A DNA stretch of 7,412 bases from Pseudomonadota bacterium (lineage in GTDB: Bacteria; Pseudomonadota; Alphaproteobacteria; Sphingomonadales; Sphingomonadaceae), in contig JAEZBH010000417.1 of assembly GCA_023427285.1 (NCBI GenBank), forward strand, positions 1 through 7,412. Reading direction: 5' to 3'. Each line of letters begins with the position of its first letter. Position 1 is the stretch's first letter. The notes under the pieces were generated by a model. The model was not told where the DNA came from, did not search any database, and saw only the letters and a list, made by a program, of their open reading frames with translations. Below, one piece after another: positions 5,153 through 7,412 of this stretch. The position numbers and the translations under genes are program-made.

Positions 5153-5382
5153 ATGCCGGAACCCTTCAGAGACAACTGGCGTAACCCTTTCCTGAATATG
5201 GGCGCGGTGCCCGTCCAGTTCCCGGTATCGCCGCATGAACGATGCGTTCTATGCGCGCAAACGGTCAATGAGATTCAACAGCTTGTCAGGCAATGTCATT
5301 GCATGAGACAGGAGGCGGTCAACGAACAGGGACTGTACGAGCCCTTCGACAACTGTTCCGCCAAGGTTTATGTGTCTTCGCC
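5153..5382. other. 230-bp divergent spacer between the VOC and ABC genes
   Basis: I see no gene. It should contain promoters in both directions. A perfect 13-bp dyad GCAATG-T-CATTGC (5290-5302) lies about 85 bp before the ABC start, with TGTC and GACA loosely flanking it, and could be an operator. On the plus strand TCGACA (5347-5352) and TATGTG (5369-5374), 16 nt apart, are a weak -35/-10 pair. If real, transcription would start almost at the ABC start codon. Confidence 0.45.
5290..5302. promoter_or_regulatory. 13-bp perfect dyad, possible operator
   Basis: GCAATG, a central T, then CATTGC form a perfect inverted repeat inside the divergent VOC/ABC spacer. The position between two divergent starts suits a repressor or activator site, but a 13-bp dyad alone is weak evidence and I recognise no regulator for it. 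Confidence 0.3.
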
Positions 5383-6333
5383 ATGACGACAATACCCGCC
5401 ATTTCGATCCGCAATCTGGTCAAAACCTACGGGAACGGCAAACAGGCCCTGCGCGGGGTCTCGCTGGACATCCCGCAGGGGTCGATGTTCGGCCTGCTCG
5501 GGCCCAACGGCGCGGGCAAGTCCACCATGATCAACATCATGGCGGGGCTGGTGAACAAGACCTCCGGATCGGTCGAGATCTGGGGCTTCGATACGGACCG
5601 GAACCCGCGCAACGCCAAGCTGTCCATCGGCATCGTGCCGCAGGAGCTGATGTTCGACGCCTTCTTCACGCCCTACGAAACGCTGGAGTTGCAGGCGGGC
5701 CTCTACGGCATCCCCAAGGGTCAGCGCCGCAGCATGGAAATCTTGCGGGCGCTGGGGCTTGAGGACAAGGCCCACGCCTACACCCGCACGCTCTCCGGCG
5801 GCATGAAGCGCCGCTTGCTCGTTGCCAAGGCGCTGGTCCATGCGCCGCCCATTCTGGTGCTGGACGAGCCGACGGCGGGCGTCGATATCGAGCTGCGCCA
5901 GCAGCTGTGGGCCTATGTGCGTGAATTGCACGCGCAGGGCACAACCATTGTGCTGACGACGCATTATCTGGAGGAAGCACAGGAGCTGTGCGACCGCATC
6001 GCCATCATTAACCACGGCCAGGTGGTCGCCAACGAGACCAAGGAGTCCCTGATGGCGCAGGCGCATGACAAGGTGGTGGTCGTCACCATTGACCGCGACC
6101 TGGAGGCAGTGCCGGCAGCCCTGTCCGAGTTCGAGGCGAAGCTGCGCGGAAGCCGCCGCATTGCCGTGACCTATGACAAGCGTCACGCCAATTCCGGGCA
6201 GGTGCTGGCGGCGCTGGCCACCTGCGGCTTTGGCATTGAAGACGTAACGACGGAAGAAGCCGATCTGGAAGACGTGTTCCTCCGCCTGACCCAATCCACC
6301 GCCGAGCAAAGGACACCGGCACATGTCGCGTGA
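5383..6333 (+). CDS. ABC-2 type transporter ATP-binding protein, YadG-like
   Basis: This 316-aa cytosolic ATPase has every ABC motif intact: Walker [10 protein letters not shown] (40-48), Q-loop Gln87 in IVPQE, signature LSGGM (137-141), Walker B ILVLDEP (157-163) with Glu162, D-loop AGVD (165-168) and switch His194 in TTHYLEEA. The phrases [20 protein letters not shown] and AGVDIELR are shared with E. coli YadG, whose partner permease is YadH, so this is the DrrA/NatA-type exporter class. The C-terminal 85 or so residues form the usual accessory domain. The frame extends to 5293, but the ATG at 5383 precedes the first strand and gives the usual length; its ribosome-binding site is weak (AAGG 16 nt upstream). 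No ABC-2 permease gene is in the window. The gene overlaps nadB by 11 nt and so is probably co-transcribed with it. Confidence 0.93.
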   Translation: MTTIPAISIRNLVKTYGNGKQALRGVSLDIPQGSMFGLLGPNGAGKSTMINIMAGLVNKTSGSVEIWGFDTDRNPRNAKLSIGIVPQELMFDAFFTPYETLELQAGLYGIPKGQRRSMEILRALGLEDKAHAYTRTLSGGMKRRLLVAKALVHAPPILVLDEPTAGVDIELRQQLWAYVRELHAQGTTIVLTTHYLEEAQELCDRIAIINHGQVVANETKESLMAQAHDKVVVVTIDRDLEAVPAALSEFEAKLRGSRRIAVTYDKRHANSGQVLAALATCGFGIEDVTTEEADLEDVFLRLTQSTAEQRTPAHVA

Positions 6334-7412
6334 GGATCTGTTCAACTTCGATGTGCTGGTCATCGGGTCGGGAGCTGCGGGGCTCACCCTCGCGCTCGAT
6401 CTGGCGGCCGATTACCGGGTGGCCGTGCTCTCCAAGGGCGAGATGTCGGCAGGCTCCACCGCGCGGGCGCAGGGCGGCATCGCCGCCGTGCTGGAAGCGG
6501 GCGACACGTTCGAGTCTCACGTTGAGGACACGATCATCGCAGGCGCGGGGCTCAACAACCGAGCGGCCGTGGAGTTCGTGGTCGAGCGCGCCCCGGCGGC
6601 GGTCGAGGTGCTGAACCAGCTTGGCGTGCCGTTCAATGCGGGCAATACGCCTGCCCAGCCGTTCCATCTCACCCGGGAAGGCGGCCACAGCCACCGCCGT
6701 ATCGTGCATGTGGATGACGCCACCGGCTATGCGGTTCAGAACGCGCTGATGGCCAAGGCATTGGCCGAGCCCAACATCACCTTCTTCGGCAACCGTTTCG
6801 CCGTTGACCTCATCACCGAGCGCCATGCCGCCAACGGCGGCGTGCGCCACTGCTACGGCGCCTACATCTTTAACGCCGAGACCTCCAGCGTCGAGCGGTT
6901 CACCGCCAGGGCGACCGTTCTGGCAACGGGCGGGGCGAGCCGGGTCTATCTCTATTCCACCAACCCGGACGGCTCGACGGGAGACGGCATCGCCATGGCA
7001 TGGCGTGCGGGCTGCCGCGTGGCCAACATGGAATTCAACCAGTTCCACCCCACCTGCCTCTATCACCCGCAGGTGAAGAACTTCCTCATCACCGAGGCCA
7101 TGCGCGGCGAGGGTGCGCACCTGAAGCTGCCGGACGGCACCCGCTTCATGCCGGATTTCCACCCGGATGCCGCGCTTGCGCCGCGCGATGTGGTGGCCCG
7201 CGCCATCGACCACGAGATGAAGCGCCTCGGCGTGCCGCATGTCCTTCTGGACATCAGCCACCGGGACCCTGACTTCGTGATCTCTCACTTCCCGACCATC
7301 TACCGGCGTTTGCTGGAGCTGGACATCGACATCACCCGCGAGCCGATCCCGGTGGTGCCTGCCGCTCACTACACCTGCGGCGGCGTGCTGACCGATCTGG
7401 ACGGCCATACCG
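6323..7412 (+). CDS. nadB: L-aspartate oxidase, N-terminal 363 residues (cut by window edge)
   Basis: NadB is a soluble FAD enzyme that oxidises L-aspartate to iminoaspartate, which NadA converts to quinolinate in de novo NAD synthesis. The FAD dinucleotide-binding motif VIGSGAAGL is at 13-21. [12 protein letters not shown] follows at 45-56, then [13 protein letters not shown] (115-127). Residues matching E. coli active-site Glu121, His244, Arg290 and His351 appear as Glu119, His242 (FNQFHPT), Arg288 ([10 protein letters not shown]) and His349 ([10 protein letters not shown]), a constant offset of two. HLTREGG and the HYTCGG context separate it from succinate dehydrogenase flavoproteins. The ATG at 6323 has AAAGGA 9 nt upstream and lies inside the ABC gene's last codons, implying translational coupling. 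The frame runs open to the window end; the last third, including the C-terminal helical domain, is missing. Confidence 0.96.
   Translation, partial: MSREDLFNFDVLVIGSGAAGLTLALDLAADYRVAVLSKGEMSAGSTARAQGGIAAVLEAGDTFESHVEDTIIAGAGLNNRAAVEFVVERAPAAVEVLNQLGVPFNAGNTPAQPFHLTREGGHSHRRIVHVDDATGYAVQNALMAKALAEPNITFFGNRFAVDLITERHAANGGVRHCYGAYIFNAETSSVERFTARATVLATGGASRVYLYSTNPDGSTGDGIAMAWRAGCRVANMEFNQFHPTCLYHPQVKNFLITEAMRGEGAHLKLPDGTRFMPDFHPDAALAPRDVVARAIDHEMKRLGVPHVLLDISHRDPDFVISHFPTIYRRLLELDIDITREPIPVVPAAHYTCGGVLTDLDGHT

Noticed and set aside
4685..5386. 233-codon plus-strand open frame
   Set aside because: It mostly runs antisense to the VOC gene and continues into the divergent spacer; no family resemblance.
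5368..6387. 339-codon minus-strand open frame
   Set aside because: It is antisense to the ABC ATPase, which carries all expected motifs.
6083..7408. 441-codon minus-strand open frame
   Set aside because: It is antisense to the end of the ABC gene and to nadB, both clearly coding on the plus strand; there is no recognisable domain.

Overview
The window is a GC-rich, densely packed piece of a bacterial chromosome. It is most likely from an alphaproteobacterium. The best evidence is a 106-bp palindromic intergenic element at 2744..2849, whose layout (TAGAGC ends, nested CGATCTGAT stem, a TTCCAC-centred second stem, then GCTCGAAA and GCTCTAG) matches from memory a repeat common in that class. 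A GlnK-AmtB pair, a CHCC zinc-finger protein and a DUF2007-type protein also fit. I cannot name the genus. NadB and the ABC ATPase resemble enterobacterial NadB and YadG closely, so those two genes do not help with placement.

Left part, minus strand (1..2094): the start of amtB (cut by the window edge), glnK, a patatin-like phospholipase and an ArsN2-like GNAT acetyltransferase. glnK-amtB forms a nitrogen-control operon. It has a clear sigma-54 promoter at 645..660, an intrinsic terminator at 679..698 that separates it from the phospholipase, and a 44-bp imperfect palindrome at 760..803 placed where an enhancer-binding protein would act. The acetyltransferase and phospholipase genes lie head to tail 14 nt apart and are probably co-transcribed.

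Middle part, minus strand (2380..5152): a DUF2007-type small protein, the 106-bp repeat, tldD (metalloprotease subunit), a hairpin-rich spacer with two perfect 31-bp tandem copies, a 64-aa CHCC zinc-finger protein and a VOC-family protein. The repeat starts within the last sense codon of tldD and supplies its TAG stop.

Right part, plus strand (5383..7412): a YadG-like ABC-2 transporter ATPase whose 3' end overlaps nadB (L-aspartate oxidase, first step of de novo NAD synthesis; cut by the window edge) by 11 nt. The membrane permease expected beside such an ATPase is not in the window. The VOC and ABC genes diverge from a 230-bp spacer.

Most genes belong to well-known families, and I see no convincing undescribed multi-gene system. 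The more interesting signals are non-coding: the glnK control region, the repeat fused to the tldD stop codon, and the structured tldD leader.
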